Counted from the stretch's first letter, positions 1 through 8,429 are shown. The stretch: DNA of 19,282 bases from CAIOZW01 sp049317725 (GCA_049317725.1 JBMOHS010000069.1:1-19282), one strand, 5' to 3'. Notes: generated from the letters alone by a model not told the origin. Translations and numbers: made by a program.

Positions 1-448
1 CTGGGCTGGTATGCGGCGCCCCGTTGGGGCGCTGGCTGCAATCCCGCCTTTTCGAACACAAAATGTCCAAAGCCCAGGCCTGAAGCAACGCTCCGGGTAT
101 GCTCCCACCCCCATTCCCCACGTTCCTCAATTACTTGTCAGGCTCCACAGGGTTATACTTCGAGTTTCTCTCTCTTACACTCTGTCCTCATAAGAATGCT
201 CCTGTTTCTTCATATAAGTGATTGTGCACAAAGTTGTTATCTCCTCAACAACAGCCTTTTTCCAAACACTGATGAGAAATGCGGGCTAGCCGCACAACTT
301 CATCAGGAGAGAAGTGGGGTCATCACATCTGTAGTCAATATCCCACATCTCATCGGCAAGAATCGTCGTGGCAATTCCAAAGAGTCTGGTCGTTACGGTA
401 ATCATCTGACTGAAATTGTTCCGTGGTCATTCGTGGAGGTGGGAACAT
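1..448. other. Gene-free stretch at the left edge
   Basis: I see no convincing coding region here. Short open frames have low-complexity, unfamiliar translations and no good ribosome binding sites. The base composition from about 130 to 420 is visibly more AT-rich than the rest of the window. A perfect 7-bp GC stem with a 3-nt loop lies at 16-32, and two further stem-loops are at 233-261 and 269-306. The minus-strand ABC operon ends at 449, and no clear terminator for it is visible in this stretch. Confidence 0.5.
233..261 (+). terminator. Weak plus-strand terminator-like stem-loop
   Basis: GTTGTT at 233-238 pairs with AACAAC at 247-252 around an 8-nt loop. Five T residues follow at 257-261, four bases after the stem. 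The stem is short and AT-rich, so termination would be weak. It would serve a plus-strand gene lying left of the window. Confidence 0.25.
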
Positions 449-1936
449 TCAGTCGTAGCGCAGGGCGCGAATCGGATCGATGCGCGCGGCACGGAGGGCG
501 GGATAGAGGGCGGCAAGAAGGCTGATCAGGACAGCGAAGGCGAGGGCGCCTCCCCAGAGGTACCAGGGGATCGAGAAGAATTCGACTTGGCGGATGGTGC
601 CGTCGACCTGCTGGGCGATCCAACGATTGGCGAGGAGATTGGCGACACGGTCGATCGTCCAGCCACTGGCGAGCCCGAGCAGGCCCCCGGCGGTGCCGAT
701 CAGTCCAGCCTCAAGCAGGAAGATGCGCATGATCTCGCCATCGGTGCCGCCGATCGCCTTCATGAGGCCAATCTCGCGCGTGCGTTCCCGGATCGACATG
801 ATCATGGTGTTGGAGATTCCGAACGAGGCGACGAGGAGGGCGAGGCCCCCGATCAGCGCCAGGCTGGCATTGATGATCAGGAAGACCCGTTTGATCTCGT
901 CAAGGCGATTGCCGAGGCTGAGATAACGAAAACCGAGGCGGCGGATCTCGTTTTGGACCGCCTCGACCCGGGAGAGGTCGGCGACTCTCACCTCGGCGCT
1001 GCCATAGCCGGAACGGCCAGTCAGCATCTCCGCCATCTCCTGGAGCGGATCGCGCTGCCGCTCCGCAAGGCGTTTGACGATCGGGAGGGGAAGGTAGACC
1101 AGTTGACTCCCGGCAAAGGGAAGGTCGACTCCCTCGGCGGTCGGCAGCACCCCGACGATGGTAAACTCCTCCCGGGCGAGTCGATCGAGGGCCTCGCCCT
1201 CCGTCGGAGCCATCACTCCGCGCGGGGGCATCCGGGCACTGAAGTCGAACTCGCCTCCCGAAGGGGCATCGTCAATCGGAAGGGTCAGAATGGTCAGGGT
1301 CTGGCCGATCACGGCTTGGGCAATCCGTTGGCGCTCGGTGAGGCTCTGCTCAGGCGGCGCAACGAAGGGACCGCGGCGCTCGGTGGGGGCGCCATCTCCC
1401 GAGCGCGCCCGGAGGCGTCGCAGAAACCGCTCGGTGACGATCGCCTCCCGGGCCTCTTCACTCGAAAAATGGCGCCCAGCGAGCCGCTCTTCAAAGCGGG
1501 GGTTGGCGGCAATATTGATCGGGGCTGCTCCCATGCCGATCCGGCGCGTCTTCTCCTCGAAACGGACGTACCCCTCGAAGCGGATCTGCGGATGGACATC
1601 GCGGACGCCCGGCAGGCTTCGCAAGCGCTCCAATGCCTCGTCATCAAGGACCGGTGGCGGAGCAGCCGAGGTCCCGTTGGCAGTGCGCTCCTCGCGTGGC
1701 TCATCCGTGGCGGAGAGAAAGGTGTCGGCGGCTGGTCCCAGAACGGTGATCGTCGTGAAGAAGTCGATGCGGGTGAAGGCGTCGCGGAGCAGATTCTCCT
1801 GCAGGCCAATCCCGAAACTGACCATCGTCACCACCGCGCCGACGCCGACGACCACGCCAATGGTTGTCAAGGCGGTGCGCAATTTGGCTTGGCGGAGATT
1901 GCGCCAGGCGAGAGCCAAGAGATCGAAGAACTTCAT
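449..1936 (-). CDS. MacB/FtsX-type ABC transporter permease
   Basis: This 495-residue protein is the membrane part of a MacB/LolCE-type ABC exporter, which acts mechanically on periplasmic or membrane-bound substrates. The layout fits the family: one N-terminal membrane helix (about residues 21-45), a large extracytoplasmic domain (about 46-350, MacB_PCD-like), and three C-terminal helices (about 351-378, 404-426 and 457-480). The FtsX-domain stretch after helix 2 carries the conserved 'RERTREIGLMKAIGG', and the protein ends with the usual 'ARIDPIRALRYD'. I chose the start at 1936 because translation from there gives the typical 'MKFFDLLALAWRNLR' opening and overlaps the upstream ATPase stop by 4 bp (ATGA). 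That overlap implies translational coupling. No membrane-fusion (MacA/HlyD) gene is visible beside it. The substrate cannot be told from sequence. Confidence 0.92.
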   Translation of the reverse strand: MKFFDLLALAWRNLRQAKLRTALTTIGVVVGVGAVVTMVSFGIGLQENLLRDAFTRIDFFTTITVLGPAADTFLSATDEPREERTANGTSAAPPPVLDDEALERLRSLPGVRDVHPQIRFEGYVRFEEKTRRIGMGAAPINIAANPRFEERLAGRHFSSEEAREAIVTERFLRRLRARSGDGAPTERRGPFVAPPEQSLTERQRIAQAVIGQTLTILTLPIDDAPSGGEFDFSARMPPRGVMAPTEGEALDRLAREEFTIVGVLPTAEGVDLPFAGSQLVYLPLPIVKRLAERQRDPLQEMAEMLTGRSGYGSAEVRVADLSRVEAVQNEIRRLGFRYLSLGNRLDEIKRVFLIINASLALIGGLALLVASFGISNTMIMSIRERTREIGLMKAIGGTDGEIMRIFLLEAGLIGTAGGLLGLASGWTIDRVANLLANRWIAQQVDGTIRQVEFFSIPWYLWGGALAFAVLISLLAALYPALRAARIDPIRALRYD

Positions 1937-2622
1937 CGCGGCTCCCCTTCCGGGACGACCTCGCCATCCCGCAACCGGATGATGCGGGAGGCATAGGCGG
2001 AGGCCAGCGCTTCGTCGTGGGTGACGAGCAGGACGGCCATCTTCTCCTCGCGGCACAACGTCGCCAGCAGATCGAGAATGTCGGCCGCGCGTCGGCTGTC
2101 GAGGTTGCCGGTCGGCTCATCAGCCAAGAGGACTTTCGGGCGATTGGCGAGGGCGCGCGCGATCGAGACGCGTTGCTGCTCTCCCCCGGAGAGTTCCGAG
2201 GGAAGATGGTCGAGACGATGGGAGAGTCCGACCCGGTCGAGCAGCTCCGCCGCGCGCTGGTAGCGGTCCCGTCGCGACATCCCTCCAAAGGCGAGGGCGA
2301 TCATGACGTTCTCGCGGGCGGTCATCGTCGGAAGCAGGTGAAAGCTCTGGAAGATCATGCCGACGCTCGTCCGTCGGTAGGCCGCCATTTCGCGCGAGGT
2401 GAGCGGTGCCAAGCTCCGCCCATCAAAGAGGATCTCCCCGCTGGTTGGCCGGTCGAGCCCCCCGAGCAGATGGAGCAGAGTCGATTTTCCCGATCCACTC
2501 GTGCCGAGGATCGCGACGAACTCGCCCGGCTCGATCGAGACCGAGATACCAGACAAGGCACGGACCGTCTCCGCCTTCATCTGGTACTCTCGCGTGACGT
2601 TCCTCACCTCCAAGATCGCCAT
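1933..2622 (-). CDS. LolD/MacB-type ABC transporter ATPase
   Basis: This 229-residue protein is a complete ABC ATPase that would energise the permease encoded directly after it. All motifs are present: Walker A GTSGSGKST at residues 40-48, Q-loop Q92, signature LSGGEQQR from residue 144, Walker B with catalytic E169 in 'VLLADEPTGNLD', and the switch histidine H202. The 'DEPTGNLD' wording and the length are typical of the MacB/LolD/FtsE group. Its stop overlaps the permease start by 4 bp. The start at 2622 gives the usual 'MAILEVRNVTREYQ' opening; a GAGGA sequence lies about 11-12 nt upstream, which is longer than ideal. Substrate is unknown: lipoprotein, lipid or small-molecule export all fit. 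Confidence 0.94.
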   Translation of the reverse strand: MAILEVRNVTREYQMKAETVRALSGISVSIEPGEFVAILGTSGSGKSTLLHLLGGLDRPTSGEILFDGRSLAPLTSREMAAYRRTSVGMIFQSFHLLPTMTARENVMIALAFGGMSRRDRYQRAAELLDRVGLSHRLDHLPSELSGGEQQRVSIARALANRPKVLLADEPTGNLDSRRAADILDLLATLCREEKMAVLLVTHDEALASAYASRIIRLRDGEVVPEGEPR

Positions 2623-2660
2623 GTCTGTCTTCGATCCTCAATCAAGTGACGGAGTACCTG

Positions 2661-2701
2661 CCCCCCTCGTCCCTCACCCCTCACCCCTCGCCCCTTTCCC
2701 C
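2661..2701 (-). other. Six-run G-tract (G-quadruplex potential) ahead of the ABC operon
   Basis: Read on the minus strand, runs of 4, 4, 4, 4, 3 and 6 G residues are separated by loops of 3, 3, 3, 3 and 4 nt. On the plus strand the C-runs are 2698-2701, 2691-2694, 2684-2687, 2677-2680, 2671-2673 and 2661-2666. This satisfies the classical G3+N1-7 quadruplex rule on the strand that becomes mRNA. It lies between the ndk stop and the ABC ATPase start, so it would sit in the ABC leader or in a readthrough spacer. Folding in vivo is inference. Confidence 0.6.
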
Positions 2702-2709
2702 TCGCCTGC

Positions 2710-3132
2710 TTAACAGAACTCCGTCGCGTTGAAGAAGTAGTGGAGTTCGATCTGGGCGTTCTCTTCTGAATCGGAGCCGTGGCTGGCGTTCTCGCCGACG
2801 CTGGTGCCAAAGTCTCCACGAATCGTCCCCTTCGGTGCCTTGGTCGAATCGGTCGGGCCCATCAGATCCCGCCACGCCAGGACAGCGTTCTCCTTCTCGA
2901 GGGCCATGACCACACAGGGACCGCTGGTCATGAAGTCGACCAACTCCCCGAAGAAGGGGCGCTCGCGGTGCACGGAGTAGAAGCCCTCGGCCACGCCGTG
3001 GCTCATCAACATCAACTTCATCGCCCGGATCTTGAACCCGTGGTCGGTGATCCGCTGAAGAATGTTTCCAATATTGCCAGCGCGGACAGCGTCCGGCTTG
3101 ATGATTCCAAAAGTCATGGTTCCTGCTGCCAT
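2710..3132 (-). CDS. ndk: Nucleoside diphosphate kinase
   Basis: This 140-residue enzyme transfers the gamma-phosphate from ATP to other (deoxy)nucleoside diphosphates through a phosphohistidine, balancing NTP pools in the cytoplasm. The family opening 'TFGIIKPDAV' contains K12, and the active-site histidine is H118 in 'NASHGSDS'. The length matches bacterial NDKs of about 140 residues. I chose the start at 3132 because a GGAGG lies a few bases upstream; an internal ATG at codon 6 is the alternative. A strong promoter at 3304-3333 and a structured leader of about 165 nt precede it, so it is probably transcribed independently of msrB as well as by readthrough. The ABC pair follows after 87 bp. 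Confidence 0.97.
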   Translation of the reverse strand: MAAGTMTFGIIKPDAVRAGNIGNILQRITDHGFKIRAMKLMLMSHGVAEGFYSVHRERPFFGELVDFMTSGPCVVMALEKENAVLAWRDLMGPTDSTKAPKGTIRGDFGTSVGENASHGSDSEENAQIELHYFFNATEFC

Positions 3133-3250
3133 TATGCCTCCACCTCTCCTTGCCCGCTTACTCGATCAGTAGGTTCGACGCCCAGCCCGTCTCTCTCCAA
3201 CCGCGAAGAGCGGCGCAAGAGCGAGGGGGGACGGCGATTTGAATCAGGAC

Positions 3251-3281
3251 GCGCTCATCCGGGGTGACCCCGGACGAGCGC
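3251..3281 (-). promoter_or_regulatory. Strong hairpin in the ndk leader
   Basis: GCGCTC at 3251-3256 pairs with GAGCGC at 3276-3281, and TCCGGGG at 3258-3264 pairs with CCCCGGA at 3268-3274. The result is a 13-bp stem with one A/C mismatch and a 3-nt loop. No T-run follows on either strand, so it is not a standard intrinsic terminator. It would begin about 16 nt after the predicted ndk transcription start. It could stabilise the mRNA, act in attenuation, or terminate readthrough from msrB. Confidence 0.6.
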
Positions 3282-3303
3282 CGAACGCGAAAAGTAAACT
3301 CGC

Positions 3304-3333
3304 ATCATAGCAACCCGTTTTCCGTGCGGTCAA
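3304..3333 (-). promoter_or_regulatory. Sigma-70-like promoter for ndk
   Basis: On the minus strand a -35 box TTGACC (plus positions 3328-3333) is followed after 18 bp by the -10 box TATGAT (3304-3309). Both hexamers match the consensus at 5 of 6 positions. Transcription would start near 3297, giving an ndk leader of about 165 nt. The element lies between the msrB stop and ndk. Confidence 0.65.
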
Positions 3334-3359
3334 ACTGTAAACCGATCGACAGGGCTGGA

Positions 3360-3761
3360 TCATTCCGCATCGCGAAACTGGAGCGAGGCCGAGTTGACGC
3401 AGTAGCGCAGTCCGGTGGGCCTGGGCCCATCCTCAAAGACGTGGCCGAGATGCGCGCCGCAACGGTGGCAGGTGATCTCGACCCGCCGCATCAGCAGACT
3501 GTCATCGTTGTGCTCATCGATGTTCTCCGGCTCGATCGGCTGCCAGAAGCTCGGCCAGCCACTTCCCGAATCGTACTTATGTTCGGAGCTGAAGAGCTGC
3601 TCACCACAGGCGACACAGAGGTAGGTGCCCGGGGCGTGCTGATGGAGGAGGGCTCCGGTAAAGGGGCGCTCGGTCCCCTTCTGGCGCACCACCCAGTACT
3701 GCTCTGGGGTGAGAAGCGCCCGCCACTCCTCCTCGGATTTGATAATCTTCTCGTCTTCCAT
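3360..3761 (-). CDS. msrB: Peptide-methionine (R)-S-oxide reductase MsrB
   Basis: This 133-residue enzyme reduces the R epimer of methionine sulfoxide in proteins, repairing oxidative damage. The SelR fold is complete: zinc-binding pairs C49/C52 ('CVACG') and C98/C101 ('CHRCG'), the 'SGSGWPSFWQPI' motif at about residues 65-76, and the catalytic cysteine C121 in 'RYCVNSASL'. The catalytic residue is Cys, not selenocysteine. Length is normal for a single-domain MsrB without an MsrA fusion. The start at 3761 follows a strong AGGAGGAGGAG ribosome binding site. It lies 44 bp after the aminotransferase-fold gene and is probably cotranscribed with it. No signal peptide is seen, so it is cytoplasmic. 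Confidence 0.97.
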   Translation of the reverse strand: MEDEKIIKSEEEWRALLTPEQYWVVRQKGTERPFTGALLHQHAPGTYLCVACGEQLFSSEHKYDSGSGWPSFWQPIEPENIDEHNDDSLLMRRVEITCHRCGAHLGHVFEDGPRPTGLRYCVNSASLQFRDAE

Positions 3762-3805
3762 GGATCTCTCCTCCTCCTGCTTGGGCCACCCCGGCGGCCA
3801 TCGCC

Positions 3806-4981
<1,176 letters not shown>

Positions 4982-5035
4982 CTTCGCCCTACCTCCTTGA
5001 AGGTTCACCGGCCGTGTCCCATCCACACATCGCGC

Positions 5036-6475
5036 TCACCTCCCGTAGCCGAAAAGGACGATCCGGATCGACTTGAAGAGAATCCAGATATCGAAGAGGA
5101 GCGAGACGTTCTTGATGTAGTAAAGGTCGTACTGGAGCTTCTCGATAGCGTCCTCAACCGAGGCACCATAGCCATAATTGACCTGCGCCCATCCGGTCAG
5201 CCCCGGCTCGACGAGATGGCGCTGGGAGTAGAAGGGGATCTGCTGGTTGAGCTGGTCGACAAAGTAGGGGCGCTCGGCGCGGGGCCCAACGAAGCTCATC
5301 TCCCCGCGCAGCACGTTGAGAAATTGGGGGAGCTCATCAATTCGGCTCTTGCGGAGAAAGCGACCGACCCGCGTGATGCGTGGGTCTCGCGATTGGGCCC
5401 ATTGCGGCCCTCCCCCCTCCTCGGCGTCGATGACCATCGACCGGAATTTGTGGATTCGAAAGACCCGATCGTGCTGGCCGACCCGCGCTTGGGAGTAGAA
5501 GACCGGCCCGCGCGAATCCAGCTTGATGGCGATCGCCACGAGGATCATCACCGGCCAAGTCACGAGCAACCCAACCAGCGCCAGCACGATATTGAACAGC
5601 CGACGAAGCGTATGCCAGAAGTTGGTCCGCCTCCCTCCGCCAGAGAAGATCAACCAGCTCGGCCGCAGCATCCGCACATTGATGCACCCCGTCAACCGCT
5701 CGTAGAGCGAGGTACCTTCTTCGATAAAGGCCTTGCCTTCGAGGCGGATGCGAAGAAGCTGATCGACTGGTAAATGGCCACGACGATCTTCCAGCGCGAC
5801 GACTACCCGGTCGATTCGATATTCGCGGACCAGTAGGTCAAGCGTCGCCACGGTCCCGAGCAGAGGCACGGGCAACTCTTGCGTAACTGTCGGCTGGTCC
5901 TGCTCCGCCACAAAACCGACTACTTTATAGCCAAGGTCTGCCCGGGCCATCGCTTCGCGGGCAACATCTGACGCGAGGCGATCCGTCCCAATGATCAGCA
6001 GACGCTCTCCCAAGCGGGGATGACGGAGCAACCAATGAATGATCAGCCGCCAAAGCATCATCAGGGTCAGCGCAGTGATCATCGCCAGCAGGGGAACCCG
6101 ATTGCCGAAGCGGATCTTTGCCCCCCCTGGAACGACCTCCTCATACCCGATCAACAAGGTTGGCCGCAGCACGAAGACGACCCCGAGCACGACCAGAACC
6201 GTCCCAACGGCTTGAAAGAGATCGAGGAGCAGTTCCCGCCGGATTCGTGGTTTCGAGATGTCGTAGAGGGAGTAGAGGTAGAAGATGAACTGGCTGACCA
6301 CCGTCGTCATCGCGATCTTGTAGATGCCCCGCTGCACGAAGAGAATCCGCGTATAATCCTCGTCATAGCGGATCCATAACCCGAGGATGACGGCCGAAAA
6401 GATGATGCCCGCCTCGACGAGAAGCAGGAGAAGCGTCTTGAGCCAGACGGATGGTTGGAGGGAAAAATGCCACAT
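5036..6475 (-). CDS. Polyprenyl-phosphate sugar-1-phosphate transferase (EpsB_2/WcaJ-like)
   Basis: This membrane enzyme of about 480 residues would move a sugar-1-phosphate from a nucleotide sugar to undecaprenyl phosphate, starting an exopolysaccharide or glycan repeat unit. It has four N-terminal membrane helices (about 13-35, 53-72, 86-106 and 128-151), a CoA-binding-like domain ('LLIIGTDRLASDVA' from about 160), a fifth helix (about 293-319), and the C-terminal catalytic bacterial sugar transferase domain. Conserved motifs are 'KFRSM' (344-348), 'DELPQ' (381-385), 'GPRAERP' (398-404), 'EPGLTGWAQV' (424-433) and 'DLYYIKN' (451-457), numbered from the GTG. The 'RAERP' and two-domain layout recall TIGR03013, the PEP-CTERM/XrtA-associated group. 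The start is GTG at 6478 or ATG at 6475; neither has a strong ribosome binding site. No other glycan genes are adjacent. Confidence 0.93.
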   Translation of the reverse strand: MWHFSLQPSVWLKTLLLLLVEAGIIFSAVILGLWIRYDEDYTRILFVQRGIYKIAMTTVVSQFIFYLYSLYDISKPRIRRELLLDLFQAVGTVLVVLGVVFVLRPTLLIGYEEVVPGGAKIRFGNRVPLLAMITALTLMMLWRLIIHWLLRHPRLGERLLIIGTDRLASDVAREAMARADLGYKVVGFVAEQDQPTVTQELPVPLLGTVATLDLLVREYRIDRVVVALEDRRGHLPVDQLLRIRLEGKAFIEEGTSLYERLTGCINVRMLRPSWLIFSGGGRRTNFWHTLRRLFNIVLALVGLLVTWPVMILVAIAIKLDSRGPVFYSQARVGQHDRVFRIHKFRSMVIDAEEGGGPQWAQSRDPRITRVGRFLRKSRIDELPQFLNVLRGEMSFVGPRAERPYFVDQLNQQIPFYSQRHLVEPGLTGWAQVNYGYGASVEDAIEKLQYDLYYIKNVSLLFDIWILFKSIRIVLFGYGR

Positions 6476-6483
6476 CACTCGGA

Positions 6484-6489
6484 ATTATA
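6484..6489 (-). promoter_or_regulatory. Perfect -10 box abutting the sugar transferase start
   Basis: Minus-strand TATAAT lies 8 bp before the ATG at 6475. Transcription would begin at or within a base or two of the GTG/ATG start, giving a leaderless or nearly leaderless mRNA. This fits the lack of a good Shine-Dalgarno sequence. The -35 region at 17-18 bp spacing (TTCTTT or TTTCTT) is poor, so confidence is limited. Confidence 0.35.
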
Positions 6490-6676
6490 CGGATCTTCCC
6501 CAAACCAAAGAAACCAAGAGTGGCTTTCTGCCTTGGTGGGGAACGAAATCTTCGAGAATTGTTCTCTTCAACCTCTTCCGAGCCTCCTCAGCTCGAATTG
6601 CCTTCCCAGCGACATCAGGGTAGAGTGAGCGAGTTTCCCGAGTAGTTTGGTTGTGGATCACCTCCACTCGGTACAT
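6485..6676 (-). CDS. Small hypothetical protein upstream of the sugar transferase
   Basis: This open frame encodes 63 residues starting 'MYRVEVIHNQTTRETRSLYP'. A strongly charged amphipathic helix-like stretch follows, 'AGKAIRAEEARKRLKRTIL'. Composition and residue pattern look protein-like. Against it, third-position GC is lower than in its neighbours and the ribosome binding site is only a weak GGGGACGG directly before ATG. The stop codon lies inside the TATAAT box proposed for the next gene. It occupies most of the divergent region between the sugar transferase and the NatA-type gene. I do not recognise a family. A degraded fragment is possible. Confidence 0.35.
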   Translation of the reverse strand: MYRVEVIHNQTTRETRSLYPDVAGKAIRAEEARKRLKRTILEDFVPHQGRKPLLVSLVWGRSV

Positions 6677-6750
6677 CCGTCCCCGGGCATTGTCTTCCCG
6701 TGAGACCTGATGAGTGGACGACTGGAATTTGGAGAGGGAGCCAAGCACCA

Positions 6751-7692
6751 ATGACAACTGCCATTTCAGTTCAACACGTCACCAAACGTTATGGCGACTT
6801 CGTTGCTGTCGACGATCTTTCGCTGGAAGTACCGGCTGGAACCATCTTCGGGCTCCTCGGCCCCAACGGCGCGGGAAAATCGACGACCATCCGCATGATC
6901 GTCAACATCACCATGCCTGACACCGGAGAAGTTCACCTCTTCGGCAAACGGATGTCCCAGGATCTTCAACCCCACATCGGCTATCTGCCAGAGGACCGCG
7001 GACTCTACAAACGAATGAAAGTCGGGGAACAGCTCGCCTTTTTTGCCGAGCTGAAGGGGATCCCGCACGAGACGGTGACGGCACGCATCGATCATTGGCT
7101 CGCCCGGGTCGAGATGACCGACTGGAAGAACCGAAAGTGGGAAGAGCTCTCCAAAGGGATGCAGCAGAAGATCCAGTTTGTCTCGACCATTCTGCACGAA
7201 CCAGATCTGGTCATTCTCGACGAGCCATTTTCCGGACTCGACCCGATCAATGTCGTCCTGCTCAAAGAGATTGTCCGGGATCTGCGACAACAAAAGAAGA
7301 CGATCATCTTCTCTACCCACTTGATGGAGCAGGCCGAGGAGATGTGTGATGAGATCTGCCTGATCAATCGCGGCCAGCGTCTGCTGAGCGGGTCGATTCG
7401 GGAGATCAAGCGGCGGTCCGGGTGGCGCTATGTCGCCATCGATGCGATCGAAGGGGTGGAAGCCGTCCTTCGTACCTCGCCGGATGTCGCCCAAGTCGAG
7501 GTCCGTCGCGACCATTTTGCGGTGACGCTTCAAGAGGGAGCCGATCCACAAAAGCTGCTGCGCCACCTCCTCGAAGCCAACTGTCAGATCACGCGATACG
7601 AGCTGGTCGCCCCTTCGCTCAACGAGATCTTCATTCAGAGCGTCCAGTCATCGAGCCGTCAAAGAGCTGCATCCTCCGTCGCGTCACGCTGA
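6751..7692 (+). CDS. NatA/YhaQ-type ABC transporter ATPase (orphan)
   Basis: This 313-residue ABC-2 type ATPase would power export or ion-efflux through a separate permease. The motifs are Walker A GPNGAGKST (37-45), 'GYLPEDRGLYKRMKVGEQ' (77-94, with E81 where other families carry the Q-loop glutamine), signature LSKGMQQK (133-140), Walker B with E158 in 'LVILDEPFSGLDP', and switch histidine H190. The LPEDRGLY wording is characteristic of the NatA/YhaQ group. The C-terminal 95 residues form the DUF4162-like extension of that group. The start at 6751 gives the usual 'TAISVQHVTKRYG' opening after a GGGAG sequence 10 nt upstream. The expected NatB/YhaP permease is absent: the next gene, 18 bp on, encodes a soluble-looking protein. 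Confidence 0.93.
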   Translation: MTTAISVQHVTKRYGDFVAVDDLSLEVPAGTIFGLLGPNGAGKSTTIRMIVNITMPDTGEVHLFGKRMSQDLQPHIGYLPEDRGLYKRMKVGEQLAFFAELKGIPHETVTARIDHWLARVEMTDWKNRKWEELSKGMQQKIQFVSTILHEPDLVILDEPFSGLDPINVVLLKEIVRDLRQQKKTIIFSTHLMEQAEEMCDEICLINRGQRLLSGSIREIKRRSGWRYVAIDAIEGVEAVLRTSPDVAQVEVRRDHFAVTLQEGADPQKLLRHLLEANCQITRYELVAPSLNEIFIQSVQSSSRQRAASSVASR

Positions 7693-7710
7693 CTTGGAGG
7701 GGGTACTGCA

Positions 7711-8304
7711 GTGGGGGATAGCATGGCCGGGGAAGCAGGCAGACCCGCGACTCGCCGCGATCTGATTCTTGCCGTCTACGACCAAGAGGCGATGGGAGAG
7801 GTGACGACTCGCGAACTGGCACTGATCCAGAGGGCACTGCTTACAGCCTTTGGGGAAGGCGGAGCGATGTCTCCGGCCGAGATTGCCCAAGTTCTTCTCT
7901 CCGAGGATCTTCCGGTTCGCTTCGACTCTCTGCTGGCGCGCGGGCCCGACGGTAGCGCGGGCCACCCATTCGACCGCTACGAGGAACTCTTCGCCGGTCG
8001 TGCTACCCCCTCCAGCCTGCGCGAGGCGAAGGAGACGATCCTCTTTCTCGACCGGCACTGGCGCCAATTTCAGGCGACGCGAGATCCCACCGGTACGCGC
8101 TACGCCCGTCAAACTGCCCGGCGCGCCCGGCAGTATGCCGAAACACTCGCCGCTCGGGCGGGAGATCCTCCTTCAGCCATTCTTTATCAGGAGATCGTAC
8201 AGTGGTTCGCCATCTGGCTACAGACACCAGATCTCTTCTTCTCTTGGCTCTCTCTGCGGGAATCGACTGCAGATTTCAAGGCACGCTTCCCGGAAGCAGG
8301 CTGA
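7711..8304 (+). CDS. Hypothetical helical protein, probably frameshifted near its 3' end
   Basis: I do not recognise this protein of about 197 residues. It appears mainly helical and soluble, with a charged middle ('REAKETILFLDRHWRQFQ') and an aromatic segment near the end ('YQEIVQWFAIWLQTPDLFF'). GTG at 7711 is preceded by GGAGG with 10-nt spacing; ATG at 7723 is an equally usable start behind GGGGG. The gene follows the NatA-type ATPase by 18 bp, so the two are likely one operon. The sequence after the stop at 8302 continues to look coding in the -1 frame up to a TAA at 8427-8429. I therefore suspect the true product is about 240 residues and that a base is missing near 8299-8300, or that the gene is newly broken. 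A regulator or accessory role beside the ATPase is only a guess. Confidence 0.6.
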   Translation: MGDSMAGEAGRPATRRDLILAVYDQEAMGEVTTRELALIQRALLTAFGEGGAMSPAEIAQVLLSEDLPVRFDSLLARGPDGSAGHPFDRYEELFAGRATPSSLREAKETILFLDRHWRQFQATRDPTGTRYARQTARRARQYAETLAARAGDPPSAILYQEIVQWFAIWLQTPDLFFSWLSLRESTADFKARFPEAG

Positions 8305-8429
8305 CCATCGCGCTGCTTGCCGAGCCACCTGAGAGCGAGGCCAATCCGTCTTTGACGATCACTGGCAGGAATCTCACCACGGCCCGGCAGGCGATTCAAT
8401 GGGTGTTCCATCTATTTTGGGAGGTCTAA
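8301..8429 (+). pseudogene. Out-of-frame C-terminal continuation of the 7711 gene
   Basis: In the -1 frame this segment reads 'LTIALLAEPPESEANPSL' and continues to 'AIQWVFHLFWEV' before TAA. About 70% of its codons end in G or C, like real genes in the window, and the translation is well balanced. It has no start codon of its own other than CTG. One extra G in the GG at 8299-8300 would join it seamlessly to the upstream frame as '…FPEAGLTIALL…'. A strong hairpin begins 2 bp after its TAA, as expected at a true gene end. Confidence 0.45.

Noticed and set aside
269..306. CTGATGAG followed by stems, reminiscent of a hammerhead ribozyme core
   Set aside because: The second core box (CGAAAC-type) and cleavage-site arrangement are missing. 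It is only a stem-loop of 7 plus 4 bp.
416..1996. 526-codon plus-strand open frame opposite the ABC permease
   Set aside because: It is a shadow of a clear MacB-type permease. There is no supporting ribosome binding site or family similarity.
3220..3290. tRNA-like signals (GATTCAAATC on the minus strand, GGTTCGA nearby)
   Set aside because: No matching T-stem, acceptor stem or anticodon arm can be built. The strong hairpin next to it is not a tRNA arm arrangement.
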